DNA from: CADEDH01 sp965262175
GTDB lineage: Bacteria; Actinomycetota; Acidimicrobiia; Acidimicrobiales; SZUA-35
Assembly: GCA_965262175.1 (NCBI GenBank)
Contig: CBDHES010000002.1
Coordinates: forward strand, 1,116,001 to 1,180,000
DNA length: 64,000 nt
Direction of reading: 5' to 3'
Both the position numbers and the translations under genes were made by a program. The notes beneath the pieces are model-generated. The model was not told the origin of the DNA. It worked only from the letters and a program-made list of their open reading frames with translations, and did no database searches. Of this stretch, positions 18,422 through 27,137 are shown piece by piece (the stretch's first letter is position 1; the number at the start of each line of letters is the position of its first letter).

Positions 18422-18560
18422 GGGCGCAGCTCCTCCCTTGGGTCGGGAGCCCATGTTCGCTGTCGTGGAGCCCCGTGACCAACCGATCGGCATGGTGGAG
18501 GCCCCAGATCGAGGCCAACCATCGACAACCGGACCGGTTGTCGAGATCACAAGGAGCGAG

Positions 18561-18633
18561 CACCCCGTACGGGATTTGAACCCGTGCTACCGGCATGAGA
18601 AGCCGGCGTCCTAGGCCGCTAGACGAACGGGGC
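18561..18633 (-). tRNA. tRNA-Glu (CUC)
   Basis: Reverse-strand cloverleaf of 73 bases: acceptor GCCCCGT/ACGGGGT, D-arm with TCTAGCGGCCTAGGA, anticodon stem CCGGC/GCCGG with loop TTCTCAT (anticodon CTC), and T-arm ACGGGTTCAAATCCCGT. CCA is not encoded. It follows the tRNA-Gln gene and lies downstream of gltX, which charges it. Confidence 0.93.
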
Positions 18634-18684
18634 TGGGCGTGCGAGACGCAGGCGGAAAGCCTAGCGGCACTCGGGCACGACTTG

Positions 18685-18756
18685 CTCGGGGAGGAGGACT
18701 TGAACCCCCAATGACTGGACCAGAACCAGTTGTGTTGCCAATTACACCATCCCCGA
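18685..18756 (-). tRNA. tRNA-Gln (CUG)
   Basis: Reverse-strand cloverleaf of 72 bases: acceptor TCGGGGA/TCCCCGA, D-arm GGTGTAATTGGCA, anticodon stem ACTGG/CCAGT with loop TTCTGGT (anticodon CTG), and T-loop TTCAAGT. CCA is not encoded. In actinobacteria this tRNA is usually mis-charged by GltX with Glu and then amidated by GatCAB. Confidence 0.93.
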
Positions 18757-18874
18757 CCGTTGGCGTCGGTCGACGCTGGCCAACCAGGTTAGCCGAGCGG
18801 GAGCCGGATCAGCGCCGGTTTCGGGGTGGTCGTCGACCACATCGCGGCGGCGGGCGCAACGACCCACGGCCGGG

Positions 18875-19681
18875 CTAGATCTGATCGAGTCGACGGAAGC
18901 CGATGAGCCGACCCAGGGCCACCGCCGCGGTCTCCTGCGCCAACCGTTGGATGGTCGGCGGCGCTGGCGTCAGGGCGACGACGGGCCGCAATCCGACCTC
19001 GTCGGCGATCAGCAGCGACCGGCGGGCGTGGTACCGATCGGTGACGAGGACCACGTCGACGATCCCGTCGGGCACCAGGAACCGGGCCGAGGCGGCCAGC
19101 GACTCGTACGTCGATGAGCCCTGGACCTCCAACCGGAGCCGCTCGTCGGGAATCCCCGACACCTCCCGCAGGTAGTCGTAGCCGGTCTTGGCCTCGGTGG
19201 TGATGTCGGCCGGCTGCCCGCCGCCGGTCACCACCACGAGGTCGACCTCGCCGGCCTCGTAGAGGGCGGCCGCCTCGTCGAGCCGGGCCCGGAGCACCGG
19301 CGATGGCTCGCCGTTGTACTGGGCGGCCCCGAGCACGATCGCCGCCCGGTTCCCGTCGGGCGACATCCCGGTCGCGACGTACTCGGTACGCGACGCCATC
19401 CACACGTCGACGAAGTTGACCGCCCCGTAGAGGGACCCCGACCCGAGCAGGACCATCGCCCACACCAGGGGCGATCGGAGCAGCCGGGCCGGCCACCGGC
19501 GACGGGGACCGGTCGTGCCGGCCGGGGCGTCGATCCGGCCGGTCGGGGCGGCATCCCCGCCGGTCGGGGTCGAGGGCGCGGCCGGACCCGACCCCCCTTC
19601 GGGGAACCGGGCCGAGTCGGCGACGAGGCCGGACTCAGAGGCGGGCACGGGCGACTCGGAGTCGGTCAAGGACCTCACCAC
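18875..19681 (-). CDS. Membrane-anchored DUF218 / SanA-YdcF family protein
   Basis: 268 residues. A disordered Pro/Gly-rich N terminus of about 60 residues precedes one helix (LLRSPLVWAMVLLGSGSLYG). The rest is the DUF218 fold: AAIVLGAAQYNGEPSPVLRARLDEAAALY, VVVTGGGQP, SSTYESLAASA and LVTDRYHARRS. The family includes SanA (envelope barrier) and YdcF; actinobacterial members are thought to act in cell-wall steps outside the membrane. The start is uncertain: GTG 19681 gives a 47-base overlap with gltX, GTG 19648 a 14-base one. Either way it is in the gltX transcript, followed by the two tRNA genes. Confidence 0.83.
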   Translation of the reverse strand: MVRSLTDSESPVPASESGLVADSARFPEGGSGPAAPSTPTGGDAAPTGRIDAPAGTTGPRRRWPARLLRSPLVWAMVLLGSGSLYGAVNFVDVWMASRTEYVATGMSPDGNRAAIVLGAAQYNGEPSPVLRARLDEAAALYEAGEVDLVVVTGGGQPADITTEAKTGYDYLREVSGIPDERLRLEVQGSSTYESLAASARFLVPDGIVDVVLVTDRYHARRSLLIADEVGLRPVVALTPAPPTIQRLAQETAAVALGRLIGFRRLDQI

Positions 19682-21005
19682 GCTCGAGCTCGGCCATCGG
19701 CTCGAACAACGGGAGCCCGGCCCGGCTCCCGGTCACCGCCATCCGCACCGGCAGCTGGGACTTGACGCCCAGCTCCTCACCGACGCCGAACACCAGCTTC
19801 TCCAGGGCGTCCGGGGTCCACTCGACGGACTCCAGGCCGGCGATGACCCCGTCGAGCACGTCGGCCACCCCGTCGCGGCCCATCGTCTTCTTCCAGTCCT
19901 TGGCCGACGGCTCCCCGGGTTCCCCGACCACCCAGTCGAGGAACGACGCCGACTCGTCGAGCCGGCTGACCCGTTGCTGGATCTCGGCCCCGTGACGGGC
20001 GAACAGCTCGGGGGCGACCGGATGGGATCCGGCGTCGAGGAAGGGAGTCGCCTGTTCGATGAACTCGGCGGTGTCGAGGGCCCGGATGTACTCGCCGTTG
20101 AAGTGGTCGAGCTTCTTGACGTCGAAGAACGCCGGCGAGCTGGTCACATCGGCGATGTCGAACAGTTCGACGATCTCCTCGATCGGGCGGATCTCGATCC
20201 CGTCGGAGGTCCCCCAGCCCAACGTCACCAGGTAGTTCCGCATCGCCTCGGGCAGGTACCCACGGTCGCGGTAGTCGCCGACCGAGACGTCGTCCCGCCG
20301 CTTCGACAGCTTCTGCCGCTTCTCGTTGACGATCAGCGGGAGATGGGCGTACACCGGCTGGTCGGTGGCGCCGAGCGCCTCGCGGAGCAGCAGGACCCGG
20401 GGGGTGGTGTTGACCAGGTCCTCACCCCGGACGACGTGGGTGATGCCCATGTCGAGATCGTCGAAGGCGTTGGCCACGTGGAACATCGGGGTCCCGTTGG
20501 AGCGGACGATGACGAAGTCCTCCAGAAGGGCGTTGTCGAAGCTGACCCGCCCCCGGATCACGTCGTCCCAGGCCGTCTCACCGTCGTCGGGGGTCCGGAA
20601 GCGGACGACGGTCCCCTCGGCGGCGGACACGTCGCGATCCCGGCAGTACCCGTCGTACCCCCCGGATGAGCCGGCCGCCTCCAGCCGAGCCTTGACATCG
20701 TCCTGGGAACAGTCGCAGCGGTAGGCCAGGCCCCGGTCGAGGAAGCTGGCCGCTGCGTCGCGGTACTGATCGAACCGATCCGACTGGCGGTACTCCTCGT
20801 CCCAGTCGATCCCCAACCACCGCAGGTTCTCGCCGATGGCCGCAACGTGGGCGTCGGTGCTGCGTTCGGCGTCGGTGTCCTCGATCCGGAGCACCATCCG
20901 ACCGTCGGTGTGGCGGGCGTAGAGCCAGTTGAACAGCGCCGAGCGGGCGCTGCCGACGTGGAGGTAGCCGGTGGGGGCGGGCGAGAAGCGAACGCGGACG
21001 GTCAC
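19635..21005 (-). CDS. gltX: Glutamyl-tRNA synthetase
   Basis: 456 residues of class I GluRS. The HIGH-type motif is FSPAPTGYLHVGSARSALFN, the KMSKS-type motif is KLSKRRDD, and RIEDTDAERS holds the amino-acid-binding region. CDCSQ, then DGYCRDRD gives the remains of the SWIM-like zinc knuckle. The helical anticodon-binding domain fills the C-terminal third. It charges tRNA-Glu and, in bacteria without GlnRS, also tRNA-Gln. Both cognate tRNA genes lie within 1.1 kb downstream on the same strand, an arrangement that fits co-expression. The ATG at 21005 gives the canonical MTVRVRFSPAPTG. Confidence 0.96.
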   Translation of the reverse strand: MTVRVRFSPAPTGYLHVGSARSALFNWLYARHTDGRMVLRIEDTDAERSTDAHVAAIGENLRWLGIDWDEEYRQSDRFDQYRDAAASFLDRGLAYRCDCSQDDVKARLEAAGSSGGYDGYCRDRDVSAAEGTVVRFRTPDDGETAWDDVIRGRVSFDNALLEDFVIVRSNGTPMFHVANAFDDLDMGITHVVRGEDLVNTTPRVLLLREALGATDQPVYAHLPLIVNEKRQKLSKRRDDVSVGDYRDRGYLPEAMRNYLVTLGWGTSDGIEIRPIEEIVELFDIADVTSSPAFFDVKKLDHFNGEYIRALDTAEFIEQATPFLDAGSHPVAPELFARHGAEIQQRVSRLDESASFLDWVVGEPGEPSAKDWKKTMGRDGVADVLDGVIAGLESVEWTPDALEKLVFGVGEELGVKSQLPVRMAVTGSRAGLPLFEPMAELERGEVLDRLRVARARL

Positions 21006-21046
21006 CCCCCAATTCTACTGCCGGGCTCGACGACGGGGGTTCGGGG

Positions 21047-21574
21047 CTACTCGTCGGGGAGGTCGAAGCTCTGGCGCCAGTCGGTCTCGTAGGCGCCGAG
21101 GACCTGCTCCGGTGAGCGGCGGAGCACCTCGTCGGGGACGAGGTCGACCAGCTCCCGGCGCTCGACGTAGTGGTGGTCGGACCGGACCTCGGCGAACAGC
21201 TCCTCCCGCCACGAGACCAGCTCGGCCGGCGGGTTGGCGTCGAAGAAGCCGAACACGCCGAACGCCACGTTGAGATCGTGGATCACCGGCGCCCGGCCGT
21301 ACAGAGCCGAACGGCGCATGGCCACCGCCACGCAACCTTCGACCACGTCATCGCGGTTCATCCGCCCGAGGTGAAGCTTCTCCTCGATCATCGTCACCAG
21401 CCGGTAGGCGTAGCCCTGATCGGGGCCCATGCTGCCCAGCCGTGCCCCCTTGGGCTGCCCGCCGGCCAGGTCGCCGGGGCGATCGGCGGCCCAACCGCCG
21501 GGCCGGCGGGGCGGCGAGCTGTACGTGCGGACCCGCTGGCGGGGATCGGTCGGGACGAAGTCGGGAGCAGCCAC
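21047..21574 (-). CDS. Conserved hypothetical protein, unknown family
   Basis: 175 residues from GTG 21574. The first 50 residues are Pro/Arg/Gly-rich and probably disordered; the rest is a compact mixed-charge domain (GYAYRLVTMIEEKLHLGRMNRDDVVEGCVAVAMRRSALYGRAPVIHDLNVAFGVFGFFD) ending acidic. I do not recognise it. The GTG start is supported by TAGCCT on the reverse strand (21587-21582) seven bases upstream and by the absence of overlap with the divergent gene. It lies just upstream of gltX on the same strand with a 41-base gap, so the two may be cotranscribed. Confidence 0.65.
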   Translation of the reverse strand: MAAPDFVPTDPRQRVRTYSSPPRRPGGWAADRPGDLAGGQPKGARLGSMGPDQGYAYRLVTMIEEKLHLGRMNRDDVVEGCVAVAMRRSALYGRAPVIHDLNVAFGVFGFFDANPPAELVSWREELFAEVRSDHHYVERRELVDLVPDEVLRRSPEQVLGAYETDWRQSFDLPDE

Positions 21575-21618
21575 GAACCCGAGGCTACCGTGGCCGGTGA
21601 ACCCGAACGAGGAGCCCG

Positions 21619-22104
21619 ATGGGTACCACATCGCTGCTGTACCGAATCGTCCTGCTGGCCCACATCGCCTCGGCGATCATCGCCTTTGGGCCGATGATCG
21701 CCAACGGCATCCTCCACGCCCGAGCCTTCCGGTCGCCGGCGACCGAGGCCCGTCCGGTGCTGGGGGCGGCCCGATCGGTGACCCGCCTGGCCGACATCGG
21801 CGTCTACCTGCTGCTCCCGTTGGGGATCGTCCTGATCGCGATCAGCGACGACGCCTTCGGCTACGGGGAGCCATGGGTCTCGGCCAGCTTCGTGGTGTGG
21901 TTCGCCCTCGTCGGAGCGATGCACGGCGCCGTCCGACCCGCCGTCCGTACCCTCACCGAACGGGCCGAGGCCATCGGCGGGGCCCGCCTCGACGACGATG
22001 ACGCGGCCATCGCCGCCACCCGGCGGCTCATGATCGGCGAGGCGGCCACCCAGCTGCTGCTGGCCATCGCCCTGGTCCTCATGATCTGGCAGCCGGGGGC
22101 CTGA
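21619..22104 (+). CDS. Small four-helix membrane protein, DUF2269-like
   Basis: 161 residues with four hydrophobic helices: LLYRIVLLAHIASAIIAFGPMIANGIL, LADIGVYLLLPLGIVLIAIS, WVSASFVVWFALVGAMHGAV and TQLLLAIALVLMIWQP. The first helix with L-H-x-x-S-A and the overall size match the DUF2269 integral membrane family, for which no function is established. A GAGGAG ribosome site lies before the ATG. It is divergent from the hypothetical gene at 21574 with 44 bases between starts. Confidence 0.75.
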   Translation: MGTTSLLYRIVLLAHIASAIIAFGPMIANGILHARAFRSPATEARPVLGAARSVTRLADIGVYLLLPLGIVLIAISDDAFGYGEPWVSASFVVWFALVGAMHGAVRPAVRTLTERAEAIGGARLDDDDAAIAATRRLMIGEAATQLLLAIALVLMIWQPGA

Positions 22105-22155
22105 CGGCCGACGCCCCGGGCGCCGCCATCGGGCCGCTCGCCACCGGGGTGCGGA

Positions 22156-23676
22156 TCAGCCCGGCACGAGGGTGAACGCCGAGCCCGGACCGGTGCCGGC
22201 ATCGGCCGGACCGGCCTCGCCGACCGGGGGGACCGGCCCGACGAAGGCGGTGGCGTCGACCACGATCTCGACGGCGGCCGAGGCCGGACCGCGATTGTCG
22301 GCCGAGACGATGTTGCCCGATGGGTCGGGCCACCCGGCGGCCACCCAACCCCGCTGCAACCAGAAGGTGTTGCGCTCGATGACGATCGGGTGGGGACCGA
22401 AGTCCTGGCGACCCTGGACCCGGATCGCCCGGGTGTTGGCGTGGAACCGGAAGCCCCACATGATGTTGTCGACGATCTCGACCCCACCGTGGCCGACCCA
22501 GATGGCGGCGTCGCTGGCGCCGGCCGCCCCGCTCAGGTTGTGGTTCCAGATCCGGTTGGCCCGCACGACGACCCGATCCAGCTCGTCCGGCCGGGGGTTG
22601 GGGGCGTTGTGGACGTAGTGGGCGGAGATGGCCCCACCGTCGATCGGGGCGACGTCGTGGATGAGATTGCCCTCGACGACGATCTCCCTGGTCCCGGGCT
22701 TGATGTCGACCGCTTCGGCCGTGGTCAGGGAGATCTCGTTGCCCCTGACGGTCACGTGCGACGTCTCGTCGACCCACTCGGTCGCCCCGTGCCCCAGGTA
22801 GATGCCCTCGCCGAACCGAGCGGTCAACAGCCCCGTCGAGCGGACCACGTTGCCCTCGATGAGCACGTGGGAGCTGGGGGCGTGGGTCGTCAGGTGGCCA
22901 CCGACATGGATGCCGACGTAGCCGACCGCCTCGACGGTGTTGCTGGCCAACCGCAGCGGGGCCTCGGCCGAGCCGTGGCACTGGAGGCACCGGATCCCGT
23001 ACTGGCCATTGCGAATCGACAACCCGACGGCGTGGACGTGATCGACGTACCACAGGTTGAGGGCCGCCAGGTTGCTGCCGTTGTCGATCCCCCCGCCGTC
23101 GAGCCACACCCCCGGATCGGCGGTGATCACGATCGGGGCCGACGCTGTCCCGTCGGCCCCAGCCGCAGCGCCGCCGTCGTTGTCGCCCCGGTAGGTGAGG
23201 GGGCCGGTGATCGTGGCCGTCAGCCGGATCACGTCGCCCGGGCGGGCCGCCGCCACCGCAGCCGCCCACTGCTGGTGGGTGGCGACCCGGTGGGTGGTGC
23301 CCGGTGGGACGGTGGTGGTCGTCGGCTCCACGACCACCGGCGCGGCCTCCGAGGACGGCGACCGGCCGTCGCGGGACGAGGCGCCGGCCTCGGTCGGCCC
23401 CGGGCCGGTCGGGGCTTCCGACGATGCGCCGTCGACCACCTCGGGTCGAGGGGTCCCCTCGGGTTCGGCCGCCTCGGGAAGGTCGTCCTCGACGGTGACG
23501 GTGGTCGTCGAGTCGTCGGTGGCGGTCAGCTCCGCCGAGGGCGAGGAACGGAGGGCCATGGTCGCCACCACCCCGACGAGGGCGACCACCACGGCGGCAC
23601 CGGCCACGACCGGCCACCGTCGCCGGGCACGGGGCTCATTCCCAGCCTCGTCGGCGGGTGCGGAATCGACGTCCAT
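22156..23676 (-). CDS. Membrane-anchored right-handed beta-helix protein (paralogue A)
   Basis: 506 residues from ATG 23676, preceded by AAGGGAGAAAG. One helix (21-42) anchors it; a Thr/Pro/Glu linker of about 90 residues follows; then a parallel beta-helix domain begins at ATHQQWAAAVAAARPGDVIRLTATITGPLTYRG. Coil motifs such as GIHVGGH, EGIYLGHGATEWVDETS, AVDIKPGTREIVVEGN, DNIMWGFR and ERNTFWLQRGW show the right-handed beta-helix (NosD/pectate-lyase-like) fold. CLQCHG is a conserved Cys pair. Such folds bind, cleave or epimerise polysaccharides; the catalytic residues are not obvious. A near-copy in inverted orientation lies at 25233. It follows paralogue-type gene 23694 by 17 bases. Confidence 0.83.
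   Translation of the reverse strand: MDVDSAPADEAGNEPRARRRWPVVAGAAVVVALVGVVATMALRSSPSAELTATDDSTTTVTVEDDLPEAAEPEGTPRPEVVDGASSEAPTGPGPTEAGASSRDGRSPSSEAAPVVVEPTTTTVPPGTTHRVATHQQWAAAVAAARPGDVIRLTATITGPLTYRGDNDGGAAAGADGTASAPIVITADPGVWLDGGGIDNGSNLAALNLWYVDHVHAVGLSIRNGQYGIRCLQCHGSAEAPLRLASNTVEAVGYVGIHVGGHLTTHAPSSHVLIEGNVVRSTGLLTARFGEGIYLGHGATEWVDETSHVTVRGNEISLTTAEAVDIKPGTREIVVEGNLIHDVAPIDGGAISAHYVHNAPNPRPDELDRVVVRANRIWNHNLSGAAGASDAAIWVGHGGVEIVDNIMWGFRFHANTRAIRVQGRQDFGPHPIVIERNTFWLQRGWVAAGWPDPSGNIVSADNRGPASAAVEIVVDATAFVGPVPPVGEAGPADAGTGPGSAFTLVPG
22951..23055. repeat. Near-identical inverted DNA repeat, left arm
   Basis: This 105-bp stretch is the reverse complement of 25647-25751 with only a handful of third-position differences in the part compared by eye. 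It is the best-conserved part of a longer inverted duplication covering the beta-helix domains of the two paralogues. Confidence 0.85.
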
Positions 23677-23693
23677 CTTTCTCCCTTGGGTCG

Positions 23694-25136
23694 CTACCCG
23701 TCGGAGCCGAAGTGGAATGCGCCAACGTCCACCCGACCCGGATCCCGAGGCTGGCCCTCGAGGTCTCGGTCGAGCCACACACCGTAGTCGACGCCCTGCC
23801 CGATGATGAGCGATCCCTCCCCCGGCCGGAAGTCGGCGATGTCGGGGTCGGTCGACGGGCCGACGAGACCCGGATCGTCGACGGTGACCAGGTCGAGGGG
23901 GCTGGCCGAACCCGATGGGCTGTCGGTGACCATCACGTTGCCGGCCGACTCGACGTCGATCGCCTCGAAGACCCGGAAGTCGAGCACCCCGGGCCGACTG
24001 ATGGCCAGGTTGTTGAGCACCCGAACGTCGGTGGCGTACGTGACCCCGATCTCGGTCGGGGCGGAGTGGAGCTCGGTGGTCCGCCCGTTCCAATAGGAGG
24101 TGTTGAACACGACGTCGACGTGGTGGGCCTTGGTCACGAGGATCCCCCGGCCGCCGTTGTCGAACAGGAGGTTGTTGGCCACCAGGAACCGGCCGGTGTA
24201 CCCGAAGTCCCGGGATTCGTCGATGATGATCCCGTTGCCGTCGGTGATCCGATCCTCGCCCGGGTGCCACATCGAGTAGACCCGGTTCTCGTTGCGGTAG
24301 GCGACGTTGCCGATGATCCGGTCGTGGTACCCGTCGGGTCCGGCCTCCTGGCCCCAATCGCGGGAGTGCCAGAGGCTGATCCCGCTCCCCTGCTCGGTTC
24401 CCCAGAAGCTGTTGTCGTGGACGACGTTGCCGATGATGTCGAGGTTCGACGACTCGACGCCGGAGATGCCGCCGACCGGCATGTCGGACACGGTGTTGTG
24501 GACCAATCGAACGTGGTGGCTGTTGCGAACCACCAGGCCCCACCCGTACGGGTTGTCGGGACCGAACCCCTCACCCCGGACGGTCAGGCCCCGGACCTCG
24601 ACGTAGTTCGCCTTCACCACCAGACCGTTGCCCTCGGTCGGGACGATCAGCGGCTCGTGGCCGGGGGCCGCCGCCACGTGGACCCACTCGTCGGGGGTTC
24701 CGTCGACCCGGACGACGAACATGGCCGGCGGCTCGGCCATCGGACCCTGGTAGGTGCCGTCCATCAGGTACAGGGTCTGGCCCGGTTCGAGGCGGTCGAG
24801 CGACTCCTGGAGATCCTGCCACGGCGACGCCATGGTCTGGCCGTCGTTGCCGTCGTCACCGGTCGTGGGTGACACGTACAGCGAGTCGGGGTCACCCTCG
24901 ACCGGCTGATCGGGTGAGGAACCGAACGACGCGTCGTCGCTCAACACCAGCAACGCCTGCCGGTCCGGGGGCACGGTGATCTCGACCACCGGCCCGGCGA
25001 GCGAGAGGTCGGGCGCGTCGAGCACCTCGGGTCGGTTACGGATCGTCCAGATCCATCCGCCGGCGGCGACCAGCGCGATGAGCAGCACGAAGGAGGTGCC
25101 GAGAACGAGCGTCCTCGGCCCAGGCGGGACCTTCAT
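23694..25136 (-). CDS. Membrane-anchored right-handed beta-helix protein (diverged)
   Basis: 480 residues from ATG 25136. A single helix (about 9-30) is followed by a linker and the block SLYVSPTTGDDGNDGQTMASPWQDLQESLDRLEPGQTLYLMDGTY, the usual entry to a DUF1565/beta-helix domain. Coils include VEVRGLTVRGEGFG, NSHHVRLVHNTVSD, SSNLDIIGNVVHDN, GNGIIIDES and DVRVLNNLAIS; the C terminus ends GRVDVGAFHFG, typical of choice-of-anchor beta-helix proteins. Probably an extracytoplasmic polysaccharide-active or binding protein. Its stop is 17 bases before the next gene on the strand, so the two form an operon. Confidence 0.83.
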   Translation of the reverse strand: MKVPPGPRTLVLGTSFVLLIALVAAGGWIWTIRNRPEVLDAPDLSLAGPVVEITVPPDRQALLVLSDDASFGSSPDQPVEGDPDSLYVSPTTGDDGNDGQTMASPWQDLQESLDRLEPGQTLYLMDGTYQGPMAEPPAMFVVRVDGTPDEWVHVAAAPGHEPLIVPTEGNGLVVKANYVEVRGLTVRGEGFGPDNPYGWGLVVRNSHHVRLVHNTVSDMPVGGISGVESSNLDIIGNVVHDNSFWGTEQGSGISLWHSRDWGQEAGPDGYHDRIIGNVAYRNENRVYSMWHPGEDRITDGNGIIIDESRDFGYTGRFLVANNLLFDNGGRGILVTKAHHVDVVFNTSYWNGRTTELHSAPTEIGVTYATDVRVLNNLAISRPGVLDFRVFEAIDVESAGNVMVTDSPSGSASPLDLVTVDDPGLVGPSTDPDIADFRPGEGSLIIGQGVDYGVWLDRDLEGQPRDPGRVDVGAFHFGSDG

Positions 25137-25232
25137 CGGGGTGATCGTAGCGGTCCGGCCGCCGCCCCCGACCGGGGCAACCGCCCTATCCCGGTTCGTC
25201 AAGCGCCCTGGTGATGGTGCCGATGGAACACC

Positions 25233-27128
25233 ATGCAGGACCACCCCGTCGGCGCCCAACGGGCCCGGATCGCCGCCGCCGCAGCGTCGCTGTGGGTCAT
25301 CGTCGTGGCGATGGTCGTGGTGTTCGGCGACCGGTCGGCCGACGACGCCCACCCCGAGGGGACCGACGACGCCCGGCCGGTCGTGGCACCGGTCGCCGGC
25401 GGCACCACCCACCACGTCGCCACCGCCCAGCAGTGGACGGCGGCGGTGGCCGCGGCCCGGCCCGGCGACGTGATCCGCCTGACGGCCACGATCTCGGAGC
25501 CGTTGACCTACCGGGGCGACAACGACGGGGGCACGGCGACCGGATCCGACGGGACGGCGTCGGCCCCGATCGTGATCACCGCCGACGCCGGGGTCTGGAT
25601 CGACGGAGGTGGCGTCGACAACAGCCACAACCTGGCGGTGCTCAACCTGTGGTACGTCGATCACGTCCACGCCGTCGGGTTGTCGATCCGCAACGGCCAG
25701 TACGGGATCCGGTGCCTCCAGTGCCACGGCTCGGCCGAGGCCCCGCTCCGGATCGCCGACAACCGGGTGACCTCGGTGGGCTACGTCGGCATCCACGTCG
25801 GCGGCCACCTCAGCACGCACGCCCCGAGCTCTCACGTCACGATCGACAACAACCTGATCTCGGCCACCGGCCGCAAGACCCCCGAGTTCGGCGAGGGCAT
25901 CTACCTCGGGCACGGCGGCACGGAATGGGTCGACGAGACGTCGAACATCATCGTGAGCCGCAACGACGTCTCCCACACCACGGCCGAGGCCATCGACATC
26001 AAGCCGGGGACCCGGGAGATCGTCGTCGAGGACAACCTGCTCCACGAGATCGCCCCGATCTACGGCGGGGCCATCTCGGCCCACTACGTCCACATCCTCC
26101 CCAACCCCAAACCGAGCGAGCTCGACCGGGTGGTCATCCAGCGCAATCGGATCTGGAACCACAACCTGAACGGAGCCCACCTGGCCAGCGACGCCGCCAT
26201 CTGGGTCGGCCACGGCGGGGTCGAGATCCTCGACAACACGGTCTGGGGCTTCCGCATCCACTACAACACCCGAGGGGTCCGGGTCCAGGGTCGCCAGAGC
26301 TTCGGGCCCCACCCGATCCGTATCGAGGGGAACACCTTCTGGTTGGAGCGGGCCTGGGTGACCGCCGGCTACCCCGACCCGTCGCCCAACGTGGTCTCGT
26401 CCGGCAACCGGGGGCCGGCCGGCACGACCGCCGAGATCACGGTGACGGCGGCCGACTTCGTCGGGCCCATCCCGGCCATCGGGTCGGGGGGCGCGGCCGA
26501 CGCCGGCTCCGGCCCCGGCTCCGCCCTGGCGCTCGTGGTCGCTCCGGCGTCGACCGGGGAGTACGGCACGCCGGGGACCACGGTGTTCCAGGAGGTCCCC
26601 GCCACCGCGTCGACCGAGCAACCACCGCCGGTCGAAGCACCGCCGGTCGACGAGCCCTCGACCGACGCACCCCCGATCGATGATCCGGCCGGCGGTGACC
26701 ACCCGGCCGACGCGCCGATCCCGACCACGATCGCACCTCCGGTGACCGAGCCACCGGTGACGGACGCACCGCCGACGACCGAGCCACCGGCCACGACCGC
26801 AGCGCCGACGACCGAGGCACCGGCCACGACCGCAGCGCCGACGACCGAGGCACCGGTGATGGAGGCTGCGGCGGACACCGTCGGGGCCGAGGTCGGGGTC
26901 GGGGCCGACGGGGTCGGGGTCGGGGTCGGAGCCGAGCTGGGCCCGGGGCTCGTCGATCCGACGCCGGACGCGACCGCGGCCGTCCCGATGGCCGCGGCGG
27001 CGCCGATCGGCGGTCCTGTGGCCGTCACCGGACGACTGCTGGGGGCGCTGACGAGCCTGCTCTCATCGGCCGGGGCGAGCCCGGCCAGCGCGGCGGCGGT
27101 CGCTGCGCTGACGGCGCACCAGCCCTGA
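25233..27128 (+). CDS. Membrane-anchored right-handed beta-helix protein with Thr/Pro tail (paralogue B)
   Basis: 631 residues. A helix at about 13-31 is followed by a short linker and a beta-helix domain (about 60-430) that is almost the same as the protein at 22156: ATAQQWTAAVAAARPGDVIRL, GIRCLQCHGSAEAPL, GIHVGGHLSTHAPSSHV, DIKPGTREIVVEDN. It differs in carrying a C-terminal extension of about 200 residues: Pro/Thr/Glu repeats (two 33-bp copies at 26789-26854), a Gly-Val run, and a final Ala-rich amphipathic segment. The tail may span or bind the envelope. It is transcribed away from the paralogue, with the diverged beta-helix gene between them. Confidence 0.83.
   Translation: MQDHPVGAQRARIAAAAASLWVIVVAMVVVFGDRSADDAHPEGTDDARPVVAPVAGGTTHHVATAQQWTAAVAAARPGDVIRLTATISEPLTYRGDNDGGTATGSDGTASAPIVITADAGVWIDGGGVDNSHNLAVLNLWYVDHVHAVGLSIRNGQYGIRCLQCHGSAEAPLRIADNRVTSVGYVGIHVGGHLSTHAPSSHVTIDNNLISATGRKTPEFGEGIYLGHGGTEWVDETSNIIVSRNDVSHTTAEAIDIKPGTREIVVEDNLLHEIAPIYGGAISAHYVHILPNPKPSELDRVVIQRNRIWNHNLNGAHLASDAAIWVGHGGVEILDNTVWGFRIHYNTRGVRVQGRQSFGPHPIRIEGNTFWLERAWVTAGYPDPSPNVVSSGNRGPAGTTAEITVTAADFVGPIPAIGSGGAADAGSGPGSALALVVAPASTGEYGTPGTTVFQEVPATASTEQPPPVEAPPVDEPSTDAPPIDDPAGGDHPADAPIPTTIAPPVTEPPVTDAPPTTEPPATTAAPTTEAPATTAAPTTEAPVMEAAADTVGAEVGVGADGVGVGVGAELGPGLVDPTPDATAAVPMAAAAPIGGPVAVTGRLLGALTSLLSSAGASPASAAAVAALTAHQP
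25647..25751. repeat. Near-identical inverted DNA repeat, right arm
   Basis: Partner of 22951-23055, inverted. Both arms encode the LWYVDHVHAVGLSIRNGQYG segment and the Cys pair of the two beta-helix paralogues. Confidence 0.85.
26789..26854 (+). repeat. Two 33-bp tandem repeats in coding sequence
   Basis: Exact 33-bp copies at 26789-26821 and 26822-26854 encode ATTAAPTTEAP units in the tail of the beta-helix protein; related but imperfect units flank them. Confidence 0.85.
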
Positions 27129-27137
27129 GCGCCGCCC

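Noticed and set aside
25211..26683. Arg/Pro-rich forward ORF of 490 codons
   Set aside because: It is the +1 shadow of the beta-helix gene at 25233; composition (Arg, Pro, Gly) is that of a shifted high-GC frame.
23694..26702. Very long reverse ORF of 1002 codons
   Set aside because: Only the part below 25136 has beta-helix motifs; the rest is antisense to the paralogue B gene and open only because of high GC.
26761..26870. CRISPR-like array
   Set aside because: The 33-bp copies are adjacent without spacers and in frame, coding Pro/Thr repeats.
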